From: Spirochaetia bacterium
GTDB taxonomy: Bacteria; Spirochaetota; Leptospiria; Leptospirales; Leptonemataceae
Length of the DNA: 64,000 nt
NCBI GenBank assembly: GCA_021413825.1
Contig: JAIOPQ010000096.1
Location: forward strand, 62,001-126,000
Reading direction: 5' to 3'
The notes under the pieces are model-generated. The model was given only the letters and a program-made list of their open reading frames with translations. It did no database searches and was not told the origin of the DNA. Of the stretch, positions 8,357-17,538 are shown in pieces (positions within the stretch are counted from its first letter, which is position 1; each line of letters opens with the position of its first letter). The position numbers and the translations under genes were made by a program.

Positions 8357-10189
8357 ATGTGTGGAATCGTAGGATATCTCGGACCAAAGTCCGTAGATTC
8401 AGTGTTAATCGTTGGATTAACAAGGCTTGAATATCGAGGGTATGATTCAGCGGGCATTGCCGTTCTCGATAAAAATGAAATTGTAGTTCGCAAAGAAAAG
8501 GGAAAGATCAAGGATCTTGAAGAGTTGCTCCTTTCTCATCCAGTAGAAGGCAACGTAGGAATTGGACATACCCGCTGGGCAACCCACGGTGAACCCAATC
8601 GACTCAATGCGCATCCACACGTAGATACGGCCGGGAGCACCGCTGTCGTTCACAACGGAATTGTAGAAAACCACCATGCACTTCGCCTTGAGCTAATCGA
8701 CAAGGGGCATGTGTTTCACACTGAAACTGATACAGAAGTAATCCCGCACCTATTTGAACAATATTACAAAGAGCTCAAGGATGCGCCTAAAGCCCTCAAG
8801 GCTACCGTTGATAGACTGGACGGCCGGTTTGCGTTTGTCCTTCTATTGGATAAATTTCCAGATCGTCTATTCTTTGCCCGCAATGGATCGCCCCTGGTCT
8901 ATGGAAAAGGCCGCGGCGAAAGCTTCCTTGCAAGCGATGTTTCTGCGATTGTTCCAGCTGCAAAGGAACACTTCCATATTGAGAACGATCAGTGGGGCTG
9001 GATTACAAAAGACGGCTTGCATCTACACAATGGCACAAGTGAGGCGTTACCGTTTCAACTCATTCACACCCAGTTCGATGTCAAGGCCCTGGATCGCGGC
9101 GGATATGAGCATTTCATGCTCAAGGAAATTCATGAACAACCAGGAATCATTCGTGGAATCATTCAAAATCGCTTGAATGATGAGGGGCTCGTAACCCTTC
9201 CTGAGATGGAATTGCCCAACGATTTTCTGAATCGTGTAACCAGATGTCTAATTACTTCCGCCGGAACATCCTGGCATGCTGGTATAGTAGGTAAGTTCTA
9301 CCTTGAACAGTTTGCGCGCTTGTCCACTGAAGTTGATATCTCATCTGAGTTCCGTTATCGCAATCCAATCGCAGATGGTGAAACCCTGGTTATTGCAATT
9401 TCGCAGAGTGGAGAAACGGCAGATACGTTAGCCGGCATTCATCAGGCCAAGGCAAAATTCTGCCGTGTTCTTTCGTTTGTGAATGTAACTACTTCAAGCA
9501 TTGCTCGTGAGTCTGAAGCATTCATAGATCTAATGGCAGGACCTGAGATCGGTGTTGCGTCTACAAAGGCTTACACTGCACAGGTGATGAGTCTGTTACT
9601 CTACGCACAATTTATGGGCGGAATTAAGTGGCTCGGAAGCAAAGAAGAGCGTCTTGAGATTCTCCGCGAGATTAGACTGCTCCCCGAGAAAATGGAACGC
9701 ATCCTTTCGCGTGCTGACGAGTTGAAACACTGGGCGCATGAACTGCGCGATTCAAAAGATTTTGTATTCCTGGGAAGGCAGCACAATCATCCAACTGCAC
9801 TGGAAGGTGCACTCAAGCTCAAAGAAATCGCATATGTTCACGCCTCCGGTTATGCTGGTGGTGAATTCAAGCACGGTCCAATTGCACTGATTTCTGATCA
9901 AATTCCTGTGGTTTGCATTGCACCGCGCGGTGAACTGTATGAGAAAATGATTTCAAATATTGAAGAGGTTCGTTCGCGCAAAGGCAGAATTCTTTCAATC
10001 TGCACAGAAGGCGATGAAATGGTCAGATCCAAGTCTGACTTTTGTTTTGAAATTCCTGAATGCCCGGATTATCTTACGCCATTGCTTGCAGTTATTCCGC
10101 TGCAATTGTTTGCTTACTACTCCGCGCTTGAGCGTGGCTGTGAACCCGATCAGCCACGCAACCTTGCCAAATCTGTAACGGTGGAATAG
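8357..10189 (+). CDS. glmS: Glutamine--fructose-6-phosphate aminotransferase (isomerizing)
   Basis: This full-length 610-residue GlmS makes glucosamine-6-phosphate, the first step of UDP-GlcNAc synthesis for peptidoglycan and LPS. The Ntn glutaminase domain begins MCGIVGYLG with Cys2 as nucleophile and carries RLEYRGYDSAGIA, HTRWATHGEPN, and HNGIVENH. Two SIS isomerase domains follow (TSAGTSWHAG..., AISQSGETADTLA, and FLGRQHNHPTALEGALKLKEIAY). The C-terminal DQPRNLAKSVTVE is the usual tail closing on the active site. The 165-base gap upstream contains no convincing glmS ribozyme or terminator that I can see. The GlmU-like gene follows at once. Confidence 0.98.
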   Translation: MCGIVGYLGPKSVDSVLIVGLTRLEYRGYDSAGIAVLDKNEIVVRKEKGKIKDLEELLLSHPVEGNVGIGHTRWATHGEPNRLNAHPHVDTAGSTAVVHNGIVENHHALRLELIDKGHVFHTETDTEVIPHLFEQYYKELKDAPKALKATVDRLDGRFAFVLLLDKFPDRLFFARNGSPLVYGKGRGESFLASDVSAIVPAAKEHFHIENDQWGWITKDGLHLHNGTSEALPFQLIHTQFDVKALDRGGYEHFMLKEIHEQPGIIRGIIQNRLNDEGLVTLPEMELPNDFLNRVTRCLITSAGTSWHAGIVGKFYLEQFARLSTEVDISSEFRYRNPIADGETLVIAISQSGETADTLAGIHQAKAKFCRVLSFVNVTTSSIARESEAFIDLMAGPEIGVASTKAYTAQVMSLLLYAQFMGGIKWLGSKEERLEILREIRLLPEKMERILSRADELKHWAHELRDSKDFVFLGRQHNHPTALEGALKLKEIAYVHASGYAGGEFKHGPIALISDQIPVVCIAPRGELYEKMISNIEEVRSRKGRILSICTEGDEMVRSKSDFCFEIPECPDYLTPLLAVIPLQLFAYYSALERGCEPDQPRNLAKSVTVE

Positions 10190-10194
10190 GAGGC

Positions 10195-11301
10195 TTGCAA
10201 AAGCCATCGCACGTTTTTCTGATCGATGCAGGGCTTTCGGCTACAGCCCCGCTTTCGCGCTTCCGTTCTTTTTTTTCAATCCGTGACGGGATATATTCTC
10301 CGCTTGCGCGTTTGAGGAAATCAGCTCCCGGCGCAGAGATTGTTCTGTATCACACTCATCTTACGTATGAGAGATTGATCGCACAGGTTGAATCCGACCT
10401 GGGCACTCCTTGTATTAGTTTTCAGGATTCCCAGTTTGCCAAAGAAGCCGCGCGTACGCCGCTTGAGATTCAACAATTTGCAAAAGAGAATAATCACCAG
10501 TATGTTCTCCTGGGACTTTCTCAGGTATTTGGTCGTCTGGATTCTATTGGCCAGTCGATTGAAAATGACCTGCCTGTCTATCTGGCGGAGAATGACGCAA
10601 TGCAGGCTACCGGATCTTTTACGATAGTTGGTGATCCCTCAAAGCTGTTTGTGCATGCAAGTGCGAAGATTCATCCAGGCGTGATTTTCAATACGGAAGA
10701 GGGTCCAATCGTCATAGACAGCGATGCGCAGATTACTCCTTTCAGTATTTTGTCCGGTCCCCTGTACGTGGGCCCCTCGGCAATGCTCGATCATATTAAA
10801 GTCAGCGGCAGTATTATTGGTCAAAGTTGCAGGTTGGGCGGTGAAATTGAATCGTCTACTATAGGAGACTTTACCAACAAACACCACGAAGGCTTTGTTG
10901 GCCATAGTATGATAGGAAACTGGGTTAACCTGGGTGCACTTACTACGACGTCTGATTTGAAGAACAACTATGGAAAGATTCGATTGCGACTTCCTGGCGG
11001 AGACATTGAAACTGGCAGAATCAAATTTGGATCTATTCTGGGCGACTGCGTGAAGACTGCAATCGGCACAATGATCAATACTGGCAGCGTGATTGATGCA
11101 GGTTGCAATCTATTTGGCGGCGGACCCCCGGCATATCTATCGCCTCTATCCTGGGGATTGGCCGGCCGTTCGTATGCGCCAGATCGGTTCATGACGGATT
11201 GCGAGACGATCTTTGCGCGCAGAAAGCAGAATGTTCCAAAAGGAATGCGAGGGCTGGTCGATCTGATCGTTTCACTTGACGCCGGGTCGGGCTCAGGCTG
11301 A
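10195..11301 (+). CDS. Alternative GlmU-like protein: sugar-phosphate nucleotidyltransferase/acetyltransferase with left-handed beta-helix
   Basis: This 368-residue protein has an N-terminal part (1-150) resembling a reduced nucleotidyltransferase-like domain. From about 155 it shows hexapeptide-repeat sequence (IHPGVIFNTEEGPIVIDSDAQITPFSILSGPLYVGP, then GEIESSTIGDFTNKHHEGFVGHSMIGNWVNLGA). The C-terminal GTMINTGSVIDAGCNLFGGGPPAYLSPLSWG matches what I recall of the Bacteroidetes 'alternative GlmU' family. In that family the protein is proposed to acetylate and uridylylate glucosamine-1-phosphate. The position right after glmS supports this. The start is TTG at 10195, but AGGAGG lies only one base before it, so initiation is unusual. 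Confidence 0.75.
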   Translation: MQKPSHVFLIDAGLSATAPLSRFRSFFSIRDGIYSPLARLRKSAPGAEIVLYHTHLTYERLIAQVESDLGTPCISFQDSQFAKEAARTPLEIQQFAKENNHQYVLLGLSQVFGRLDSIGQSIENDLPVYLAENDAMQATGSFTIVGDPSKLFVHASAKIHPGVIFNTEEGPIVIDSDAQITPFSILSGPLYVGPSAMLDHIKVSGSIIGQSCRLGGEIESSTIGDFTNKHHEGFVGHSMIGNWVNLGALTTTSDLKNNYGKIRLRLPGGDIETGRIKFGSILGDCVKTAIGTMINTGSVIDAGCNLFGGGPPAYLSPLSWGLAGRSYAPDRFMTDCETIFARRKQNVPKGMRGLVDLIVSLDAGSGSG

Positions 11302-11309
11302 GGTCCAGT

Positions 11310-11582
11310 ATGGCGGCAAAGAAAAAGCCAGGTTTTGAAGAAGCCCTGGCCGAGCTCGAAGAACTGACACGCTCCCTGGAAAGTGGTGAACTTACCCTGG
11401 ACCAGTCAGTCGAAGCTTACGAGAAGGGCATGGAACTGAAGAAGCAATGCTATGAGATGCTTGCAAGTGCAGAGAAAAAGCTGGAATACCTTGAAAAGAA
11501 AGATGGGGAATTGAAGCGCGTTGCTCTGGCTTCCGAAAATATGAGAGCGGACAACCGGCTTTTTTCTGATGAGGAGGATTGA
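11310..11582 (+). CDS. xseB: Exodeoxyribonuclease VII small subunit
   Basis: This is a 90-residue helical protein with the XseB hairpin: GFEEALAELEELTRSLESGELTLDQSVEAYEKGMELKKQC, followed by a coiled-coil-like LASAEKKLEYLEKKDGEL. It joins XseA to make the exonuclease that degrades single-stranded DNA to oligonucleotides. xseA is not in this window. The gene is close behind the GlmU-like gene, and the next ATG follows its stop directly, with GAGGAGG inside the xseB end serving as the next ribosome binding site. Confidence 0.93.
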   Translation: MAAKKKPGFEEALAELEELTRSLESGELTLDQSVEAYEKGMELKKQCYEMLASAEKKLEYLEKKDGELKRVALASENMRADNRLFSDEED

Positions 11583-12488
11583 ATGATTTCAAGTTTGAGA
11601 AACCGGGCTAGAGTTCCGCTTTTGCTTATAGGTGCTATTAGCCTGATTGCGCTGCTTGATTCCTGCAAGACAGTCCCAGGTTGCCCTACTTCGTTTTGCA
11701 ATTATAAAGAAGACCTGACCCTGTACGGCCGCAACGTCCGTCTGTTGTTTGAGGATAGCTTTAAGGCCGCAGGCGGCAATTGCAGCTTCCGCGCGGAACT
11801 TAATACAGGTGCCTACGTTCCCGGCACTAACCAGGAAGCAATTACCATATTAAGGAACATGGCTGGAGAGATCGGCGCAAATACGGTCGTCATGCAATCG
11901 TATAATCGCGACAAAGACGCCGTGGGCCGCGCCTATGTTTGCGACGGGCAGGCCACTCAAATCAGCAATCATACCCAGCCTGCAACTACGTCGCAGAATA
12001 CCAGCGTAAGCAATACAATCAACACAACAAGTTCGCAGAATACCTCCGCCAATACAAGCGCCAGCACAAGCACAGGCCCCAGTTCTTTTCCACAGAGTGC
12101 TGCCGGTGCCTCTGTAACGGATACGGGAAAACGATTGAGCTGGCAAACCTGCAGCATGGGCCAATCGTATCAGAACGGTAAATGCACAGGCCAGGCCACT
12201 GCGGAAAGCTTGCAGACGGCAGCGTCGTATTGCAATCAGATGAGTTCTGCTGGTTACACGTACCGCCTTCCGGATCGCAATGAGCTGGTTTCAGTTTTGA
12301 AAGAGGGTTCTGCAGTTAAAGTGGATCCAAGAGTTTTTCCGGACACAAAGGCTGACATCTACTGGACCAGAGAGTCGTATAACGGTAGTCCAATTACTAA
12401 CTGGGTAGTTGATTTTGGTGGCGGTGGGTCATTTGGCTACGGCACGGAAAATCAGGCGTACGTGCGTTGTGTCGCAAATCTACCCTGA
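11583..12488 (+). CDS. Lipoprotein with C-terminal DUF1566 (Lcl-type) domain
   Basis: This is a 301-residue predicted lipoprotein: basic N-terminus, hydrophobic stretch and lipobox LLDSC at about residue 27. Residues 45-110 contain EITILRNMAGEIGANTVV-type sequence reminiscent of small enterobacterial DUF4156 lipoproteins. A linker of about 45 residues is almost only Ser, Thr, Asn, Gln and Ala (about 120-165). The C-terminal 125 residues match DUF1566: DTGKRLSWQTCSMGQSY, AASYCNQMSSAGYTYRLPDRNEL, YWTRESY and AYVRCVANLP. DUF1566 is common in spirochaete and deltaproteobacterial surface proteins and is related to lectin-type folds. Probably cell-surface; the ligand is unknown. Confidence 0.8.
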   Translation: MISSLRNRARVPLLLIGAISLIALLDSCKTVPGCPTSFCNYKEDLTLYGRNVRLLFEDSFKAAGGNCSFRAELNTGAYVPGTNQEAITILRNMAGEIGANTVVMQSYNRDKDAVGRAYVCDGQATQISNHTQPATTSQNTSVSNTINTTSSQNTSANTSASTSTGPSSFPQSAAGASVTDTGKRLSWQTCSMGQSYQNGKCTGQATAESLQTAASYCNQMSSAGYTYRLPDRNELVSVLKEGSAVKVDPRVFPDTKADIYWTRESYNGSPITNWVVDFGGGGSFGYGTENQAYVRCVANLP

Positions 12489-13575
12489 GGAAATAGTTCA
12501 TCCAGCCCGCTGGGCGCAAAACGGACTTGTAATCGCCCCGGGCTTGCATCCGGTGTTTGTGCATGGCGCATTGCCAGGCGAGATAGCGCGTGCCAAAGTC
12601 GTTAAGCGGTTGGCTAAGTACTCATTTGCTCGATCAGTAGAAGTAGAAAAGCCCGCGCCTGAGCGAATTGCATCCGACTGTGCGGCATTCCCCGAATGCG
12701 GTGGCTGTTCTTATCGCCACGTCTCTTATGCGCAAGAATTAGAAATCAAACGCCAATTGATCCGAGAACTTAAGCCGTTAGGCGATCTAACGATCGATCT
12801 GGAATTGTTTGCCGGCGAGCCCACGGGATACAGGAATCAAACGCGCGTTCAATGGGATGGGGATAAGGCTGGATTTTTTGGCTATCATTCGCATGAGATT
12901 GTTGCGTTTCCAGAATCGGGCTGTAAGAACCTCTCAGATACGCTGAACACTTTTATTCGCCAGCATTACAAATCGCAAAAATCACCCGCGCGCGAAACCA
13001 CCTTTCGGGAACCTGGCATTACTATAGAAGATCGTTCAACCGCTTCTGCCGAGTTTCAGCTGCCATCCGGGCCGTGGAAGTTTGCTGCATCTGGATTTTT
13101 CCAGGCTAACCGTTTTCTGATTCTACCATGGCTGAATTATATCAAAGATTTGATGCCTGAGAAAACCCCGGTAACGGAGCTCTACTGTGGCAGCGGCTTT
13201 ATTGGGGGCTGGATTCGTGGCCTCGAAACGTCGTATAGCGGTATAGATATGGCCAGACCGAACCTTGAGTTTGCTCGCGAAAATTTCAAATCGCGCGGAC
13301 TAAAAGGAAAATTTGAGTCAATGGATCTGGAGCGAGAGGTTCCAGAACTCAGTTCAACATGCATCGTAAATCCTGGACGCGCCGGTCTAAGTCAGGTCGT
13401 GTGTCAGGCAATCAATGAAAAAGTAAACACACTCATCTATTCTTCCTGCAATCCTGCAACGCTCAGTCGTGATTTGACCAGACTTCCCGGATTTTCCCTG
13501 AAGCGTAGCGCAATGTTTGATTTTTTTCCAAGAACCTATCATCTAGAAATGGTGGTTCGATTGGATCGTGTATGA
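12469..13575 (+). CDS. Class I SAM-dependent RNA uracil-C5 methyltransferase (TrmA/RlmC/RlmD family)
   Basis: This 368-residue RNA m5U methyltransferase has an iron-sulfur cysteine cluster near 80-90 (CAAFPECGGCSYRH), GYRNQTRVQW, the SAM loop TELYCGSGFIGGW, and IVNPGRAGLS in place of the usual DPPR. The catalytic nucleophile motif is LIYSSCNPATLSRDL near the C-terminus. No TRAM domain is evident at the N-terminus. I cannot tell whether it modifies tRNA U54 or 23S rRNA U747/U1939. The GTG at 12469 overlaps the end of the DUF1566 gene by 20 bases; an earlier start would lie deep within that gene. The stop overlaps the next ATG as ATGA. Confidence 0.88.
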   Translation: MSQIYPEEIVHPARWAQNGLVIAPGLHPVFVHGALPGEIARAKVVKRLAKYSFARSVEVEKPAPERIASDCAAFPECGGCSYRHVSYAQELEIKRQLIRELKPLGDLTIDLELFAGEPTGYRNQTRVQWDGDKAGFFGYHSHEIVAFPESGCKNLSDTLNTFIRQHYKSQKSPARETTFREPGITIEDRSTASAEFQLPSGPWKFAASGFFQANRFLILPWLNYIKDLMPEKTPVTELYCGSGFIGGWIRGLETSYSGIDMARPNLEFARENFKSRGLKGKFESMDLEREVPELSSTCIVNPGRAGLSQVVCQAINEKVNTLIYSSCNPATLSRDLTRLPGFSLKRSAMFDFFPRTYHLEMVVRLDRV

Positions 13576-14066
13576 ATCGCCTTGTACTTATTGCATTGTT
13601 TGCCTGCAGCTGCTGTACCCCTTCTGCTCTAATTGAACGCAAGTATGTGACTTACAATTTTCGCGAGGAGGGGTTTCTATCCCCGCGCATGATTCAAACG
13701 ATTGGAAAATCCAATTACGCAAACGGTGAGCTCACGGTGGATGCATCGCGATTTCATTGCTCGCAGAATGCACTATCAATGGCAAGGGATAGAATGCTTC
13801 GCGTGATGATTCATACTAAGTTTTCCTTGAAGGGTCAAAAGGCTTCGGGGAGTTCTGGTTTTGACCGCGACTATCCTGTAGCATTCAGTGGTCGGGATTT
13901 GATGCGCGCTGAAGCTGATTTTGGTGCATTGCTTGATCGCGGATACATTGCTTTACAGGACGTCCGCGCGACAGATTCATGTTCAATCGTTTATAGACTG
14001 GAGGGTGAAGATCTGTCTGCAGAGATCAAATCCGTAGAGACTACCTTCCAACCCCGAACTAAATGA
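13572..14066 (+). CDS. Predicted lipoprotein of unknown function
   Basis: This 164-residue protein has a short signal peptide and an early lipobox (LIALFAC; further Cys residues follow at once, SCC). The mature part is mixed alpha/beta, for example FREEGFLSPRMIQTIGKSNYANGELTV and ARDRMLRVMIHTKFSL. I recognise no family. It is translationally coupled on both sides, by ATGA with the methyltransferase and by ATGA with a second small lipoprotein. The two lipoproteins probably work together at the inner or outer membrane. Confidence 0.75.
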   Translation: MNRLVLIALFACSCCTPSALIERKYVTYNFREEGFLSPRMIQTIGKSNYANGELTVDASRFHCSQNALSMARDRMLRVMIHTKFSLKGQKASGSSGFDRDYPVAFSGRDLMRAEADFGALLDRGYIALQDVRATDSCSIVYRLEGEDLSAEIKSVETTFQPRTK

Positions 14067-14446
14067 AAATTCTTAGCCTGGTTTTTGCCTTAACAGTATT
14101 TGCTTGCGCCGCGCCTGCTCCGCAAGTTTCAGAGGAAGAAGTACTTCGTGAAGGGATGGTTTCGAGTTCAACATACCAGGTAATGGTTACAACTTTGGCT
14201 GATAGCCCTGAAGATGCGCGGATCAAAGGTGAACCAGAAGCCAGGAGAAAAGCATTCAATCTCATTGTGCGTGAACCTTTTTTTCGGGGCATGTTAAGCG
14301 ATGAAGGCAGACGACAGCTCAGGCTGATCGTTGATCAAAAGGGGCGAGTTGTCCGGGTTCACCAGGAACCGGATCGCAGTTACACCGTAGTCTATCAGAT
14401 AACACAACCGGGCGGGATTCGCGATTTGTTTCGCAATATCCGCTAA
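14063..14446 (+). CDS. Small predicted lipoprotein of unknown function
   Basis: This 127-residue protein has a signal peptide and lipobox LTVFAC at residues 10-15. The mature region begins APAPQVSEEEVLREGMVSSSTYQVMVTTLADSPEDARIKGEPEARRKAFNLIV. The Ala/Arg-rich helix with DARIKGEPEARRKA recalls LPP20-type lipoproteins in which residues alternate across a helix. The end is beta-like (RLIVDQKGRVVRVHQEPD, YTVVYQIT). No function can be assigned. It is the last gene of the run before gltX, which has its own SD (GAGGAAATTTT then ATG). Confidence 0.72.
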   Translation: MKILSLVFALTVFACAAPAPQVSEEEVLREGMVSSSTYQVMVTTLADSPEDARIKGEPEARRKAFNLIVREPFFRGMLSDEGRRQLRLIVDQKGRVVRVHQEPDRSYTVVYQITQPGGIRDLFRNIR

Positions 14447-14465
14447 CGGTATCCGAGGAAATTTT

Positions 14466-15998
14466 ATGAGTAAGGTTATTCGTACCAGGTTTGCACCATC
14501 TCCCAGTGGCTTTTTGCATGTGGGCGGGGCAAGAACTGCGCTGTTCAACTATCTTTATGCTAAGGCCCGGGGCGGTCAGTATGTTTTGCGGGTGGAAGAT
14601 ACAGATCAAGGGCGCTCAACTCCGGAATCGGAGCGAATCATTCTGGATTCATTGAATTGGTTGGGAATTATTCCGGATGAAGGTCCGGATGAAGGTGGAG
14701 ATTTTGGGCCGTATCGTCAATCTGAACGACTGGACATCTATAGCAAGTATACTCAAACGCTGATAGAGAAGAACCTGGCCTACCCATGCTTCTGCACTGA
14801 AGCTGAGCTAGAACAAATGCATGAAGCAGCAAAACGCCTGGGTGTTCCAAACATCTATGATGGACGTTATGCGAACTTACCTAAAGAGGAAGCACAGGCG
14901 CGCATCAAGAAAGGTGAAAAATATTCGATCAGGTTACGTGTGGCCGGCGACGAGGTTGTAGTCCAGGATCTGGTTCAGGGAAAGGTCAAGTTTGATTCAC
15001 GTTTGATTGGGGATTTCATTATTGTGAAATCGGACGGGTTTCCAACCTATAACTATGCAGTAGTCGTAGACGATTTTGAAATGAAGATATCGCATGTAAT
15101 CCGCGGGGTTGGCCATCTATCGAATACGCCCCGGCAAATTCTGATACACAACGCCCTTGGGTTGCCCTTGCCCGAGTACGCGCATATTTCCGAAATCGTA
15201 GGCACAGACAAAAAGAAATTGTCAAAGCGCCGTGGCGCAACTTCAGTTTTGTTCTTCCGGGATATGGGCTACCTCTCAGAAGCCTTCAATAATTACATGG
15301 CTCTTCTTGGCTGGTATCCGGAAGATGCAGCGGAGTTCATGCCGATGACGGAGCTTAAACGTAAGTTTGATGTAGCGCGATGCTCCAAGAGTCCTTCCAT
15401 GTTTGACTTCTTTCTAAACGAAAATAGTACAGACGCCGAAGATTTCAAACCCGAAGACATGAGCGAAGCTGAGCTCAAGAAAATGGTTAACAAGAAAACC
15501 AAGCTCAACTGGCTTAACAACAAGTACATTCGCAGTATTTCCATGGCAGAGCTCTGGCCAGAAGCGTCCCGATTCCTTTCAAAGGATAAGGGCCTTGCAG
15601 CCCTGATTCAGAAAGATCCAAAGCGCATAGAAGAAATCTATGATCGTGTTCGCATGTACCTGGATACCCTGGACGATGCAGTACCGTTTTTCCTTGAATT
15701 GTTAAAAGAGAAGATCCAGATTGAGTCAAAAGAAGCAGAAGACCTGGTTGGCACCGAAGAAGCTAAGAACGTAGTTGCTGCATTCGCTGAAATGGTGCGC
15801 ACTCAAAAACCATCTACGCCAGAGGCATTTTCAGAAATTATGAAGCAAGCAGGACTGAAGACCGGGGCTAAGGGCAAGGGACTATTTATGCCAATCAGGA
15901 TTGCATCCACAGGGAGTATGCATGGCCTCGAGCTTCCCAATCTATTCGCAATCCTGGGGCATGAACGGGTACTGGCGCGATTGGTTCAGATTAGCTGA
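14466..15998 (+). CDS. gltX: Glutamyl-tRNA synthetase
   Basis: This 510-residue class I synthetase charges tRNA-Glu. It starts VIRTRFAPSPSGFLHVGGARTALFNYLYA, where HVGG is the HIGH-type ATP loop, and then RVEDTDQGRS. The KMSKS-type loop is KKLSKRRGA (about 253) followed by FFRDMGYLSEAFNNYMALLGW. The C-terminal anticodon-binding part ends LKTGAKGKGLFMPIRIASTG...GLELPNLFAILG. Whether it is discriminating or also charges tRNA-Gln cannot be decided here. The SD is GAGGA. Its 76-base 3' gap, convergent with the dienoyl-CoA isomerase, has a long-looped CAGGCGG/CCGCCTG dyad but no T-tract. Confidence 0.98.
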   Translation: MSKVIRTRFAPSPSGFLHVGGARTALFNYLYAKARGGQYVLRVEDTDQGRSTPESERIILDSLNWLGIIPDEGPDEGGDFGPYRQSERLDIYSKYTQTLIEKNLAYPCFCTEAELEQMHEAAKRLGVPNIYDGRYANLPKEEAQARIKKGEKYSIRLRVAGDEVVVQDLVQGKVKFDSRLIGDFIIVKSDGFPTYNYAVVVDDFEMKISHVIRGVGHLSNTPRQILIHNALGLPLPEYAHISEIVGTDKKKLSKRRGATSVLFFRDMGYLSEAFNNYMALLGWYPEDAAEFMPMTELKRKFDVARCSKSPSMFDFFLNENSTDAEDFKPEDMSEAELKKMVNKKTKLNWLNNKYIRSISMAELWPEASRFLSKDKGLAALIQKDPKRIEEIYDRVRMYLDTLDDAVPFFLELLKEKIQIESKEAEDLVGTEEAKNVVAAFAEMVRTQKPSTPEAFSEIMKQAGLKTGAKGKGLFMPIRIASTGSMHGLELPNLFAILGHERVLARLVQIS

Positions 15999-16074
15999 GA
16001 ACAGGCGGCCGAACCTAACAATTTAGGGCAGGATTCATCCGCCTGAAACCCTGGCTTGACCCTGGCTGATTGGG

Positions 16075-16887
16075 CTAATCGAAGTTTGGACGTCTGCGTT
16101 CTTTGAACGCTAGAATCATTTCATGAAGCGCATTTGTATCCAGGAATGCAGCATTGTAGGTTGCAACGTAGTTCATTCCATCTGTGACCGTGTGATCCAT
16201 TTGATAGTTGATATTGTGTTTCACTCCGCGCAAAACAATTCCGGAATTTGATGCGATTTCTTCTGCCATGGTTCTTGCCCCGTGCATCATTTCTTCCTGA
16301 GTTCCGTAGACTTTTGAAACGAGTCCCATGCGATTGCAATCTTCGCCGGAGAAATCTGCTCCAGTGAAGGCCATCAAACGTGTGTTACCGTCGCCAATAA
16401 TTCCGGGCAGGCGATTCAAGCTGCCCATATCTGCGACGATTGCCACTTTAGTTTCGCGAAGGGACACTTGAGCATCCGCAGATGCCAGGCGAAGATCACA
16501 GGCGCACATCAGGTCAAGTCCACCGCCAATGCAATGCCTGTGAACGCATGCTATGAAAATCTTAGGGCTACGCATAATGCGGCGAAAGCCTTCCTGCATT
16601 TGTAAAATCAGCTTAAGCAGATCTTCTCTTTGATCTGCGCGTGCGCCGCTCAGTATTTTATCGAATTGTGCAAAGAAGTCTTCGAGGTCGAGTCCGGTTG
16701 AGAATGACTTTCCACGGCCTGCAATTAGCACTACTTTGATTTTTGGATTCTTCTCAATTTCATCCACTGCAGCAGGTAGATCGCGCCAGAACGGCCAGTT
16801 CATTGAATTTCGCTTTTCTGGACGATTCAGGTACAAAATCGCGTACCCCTTTGTTTCGTTGTATTCGATTTCAAAAAATGGTAACAT
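16075..16887 (-). CDS. Delta(3,5)-delta(2,4)-dienoyl-CoA isomerase-type crotonase
   Basis: This 270-residue crotonase-fold protein has oxyanion segments SFSTGLDLEDFF and HRHCIGGGLDLMCACDLR. Unlike the paralogue at 571-1374 it keeps all three acids of the ECH1 dienoyl-CoA isomerases: Asp in GGGLD, Glu in SLRETKVAIV, and Asp in VADMGSLNRLP. That family shifts two conjugated double bases in beta-oxidation of odd-position unsaturated fatty acids. Spirochaetes of this order live on long-chain fatty acids, so the role fits. The start ATG at 16887 has CAGGAAG 5 bases upstream. It stands alone on the minus strand. Confidence 0.85.
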   Translation of the reverse strand: MLPFFEIEYNETKGYAILYLNRPEKRNSMNWPFWRDLPAAVDEIEKNPKIKVVLIAGRGKSFSTGLDLEDFFAQFDKILSGARADQREDLLKLILQMQEGFRRIMRSPKIFIACVHRHCIGGGLDLMCACDLRLASADAQVSLRETKVAIVADMGSLNRLPGIIGDGNTRLMAFTGADFSGEDCNRMGLVSKVYGTQEEMMHGARTMAEEIASNSGIVLRGVKHNINYQMDHTVTDGMNYVATYNAAFLDTNALHEMILAFKERRRPNFD

Positions 16888-16964
16888 GAAGCTTCCTGTT
16901 TTAGGCAGCTGAAGGGGTCAATAGAAAGAATTGACTTCATTCGGGGAAGACGCACAGGTCACTT

Positions 16965-17537
16965 ATGACCGAGCTGGCCGATCATTTAAAAGCTCTGTCG
17001 AGCTTTGAGTTTGCCTCCGAGCTCCGGAGAATTAGTGATCTTGCGGGGGACGGCGATGCGCCTTCACAAGAATCGCTTGAAAGTCTGGTTAAGAACTGCT
17101 CTGCAGATGCCTGGAAAGTGAACGCTCGTTTTTGCGCCGCCGTAACGAGTGCTCTGATTCAAACAGGAACACACAGATCAATGTTGTTTATGATGCGCTA
17201 TCTGAGCGCACTCCCAGGATCGATTCCCTTTGGTGCCGTTGAACTATTCTCAAGCCATCTTCCGTTGTATGGCGCGCGGTTGCTGCCCACTCTTAGACAA
17301 ATGGCCGATAGCGAGGAAGAAGCATCGCGCGCGGTTGGAATTCAGACTCTTTGCAATATGTACTTTGAAAGGAAGCTTCAAGCAGAGGATGAAACGTTTC
17401 TACAATCACGTCTGGAGCAATTCAAAGATGACAGGTATTCAACCGGGCACTTCGCGGAGCTTGTCCGCTCTGATATGGCTGCGCGCTCCCCTGAAGACGG
17501 TGAGCGATTTGCAAACGGTATCCTGATAGACGGCTAG
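16965..17537 (+). CDS. Hypothetical helical protein
   Basis: This 190-residue protein has no signal peptide and no family I recognise. It is rich in amphipathic helices of 15-20 residues (FEFASELRRISDLAG, VNARFCAAVTSALIQTG, FGAVELFSSHLPLYGARLLPTLRQMADSEEEASRAVGIQTLCNMY). That pattern resembles HEAT/ARM-type alpha solenoids, so a scaffold role is possible but unproven. ATG 16965 follows a weak AGGTC site. It is convergent with the small lipoprotein, one base apart, and shares a 77-base divergent gap with the dienoyl-CoA isomerase. Confidence 0.65.
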   Translation: MTELADHLKALSSFEFASELRRISDLAGDGDAPSQESLESLVKNCSADAWKVNARFCAAVTSALIQTGTHRSMLFMMRYLSALPGSIPFGAVELFSSHLPLYGARLLPTLRQMADSEEEASRAVGIQTLCNMYFERKLQAEDETFLQSRLEQFKDDRYSTGHFAELVRSDMAARSPEDGERFANGILIDG

Positions 17538-17538
17538 T

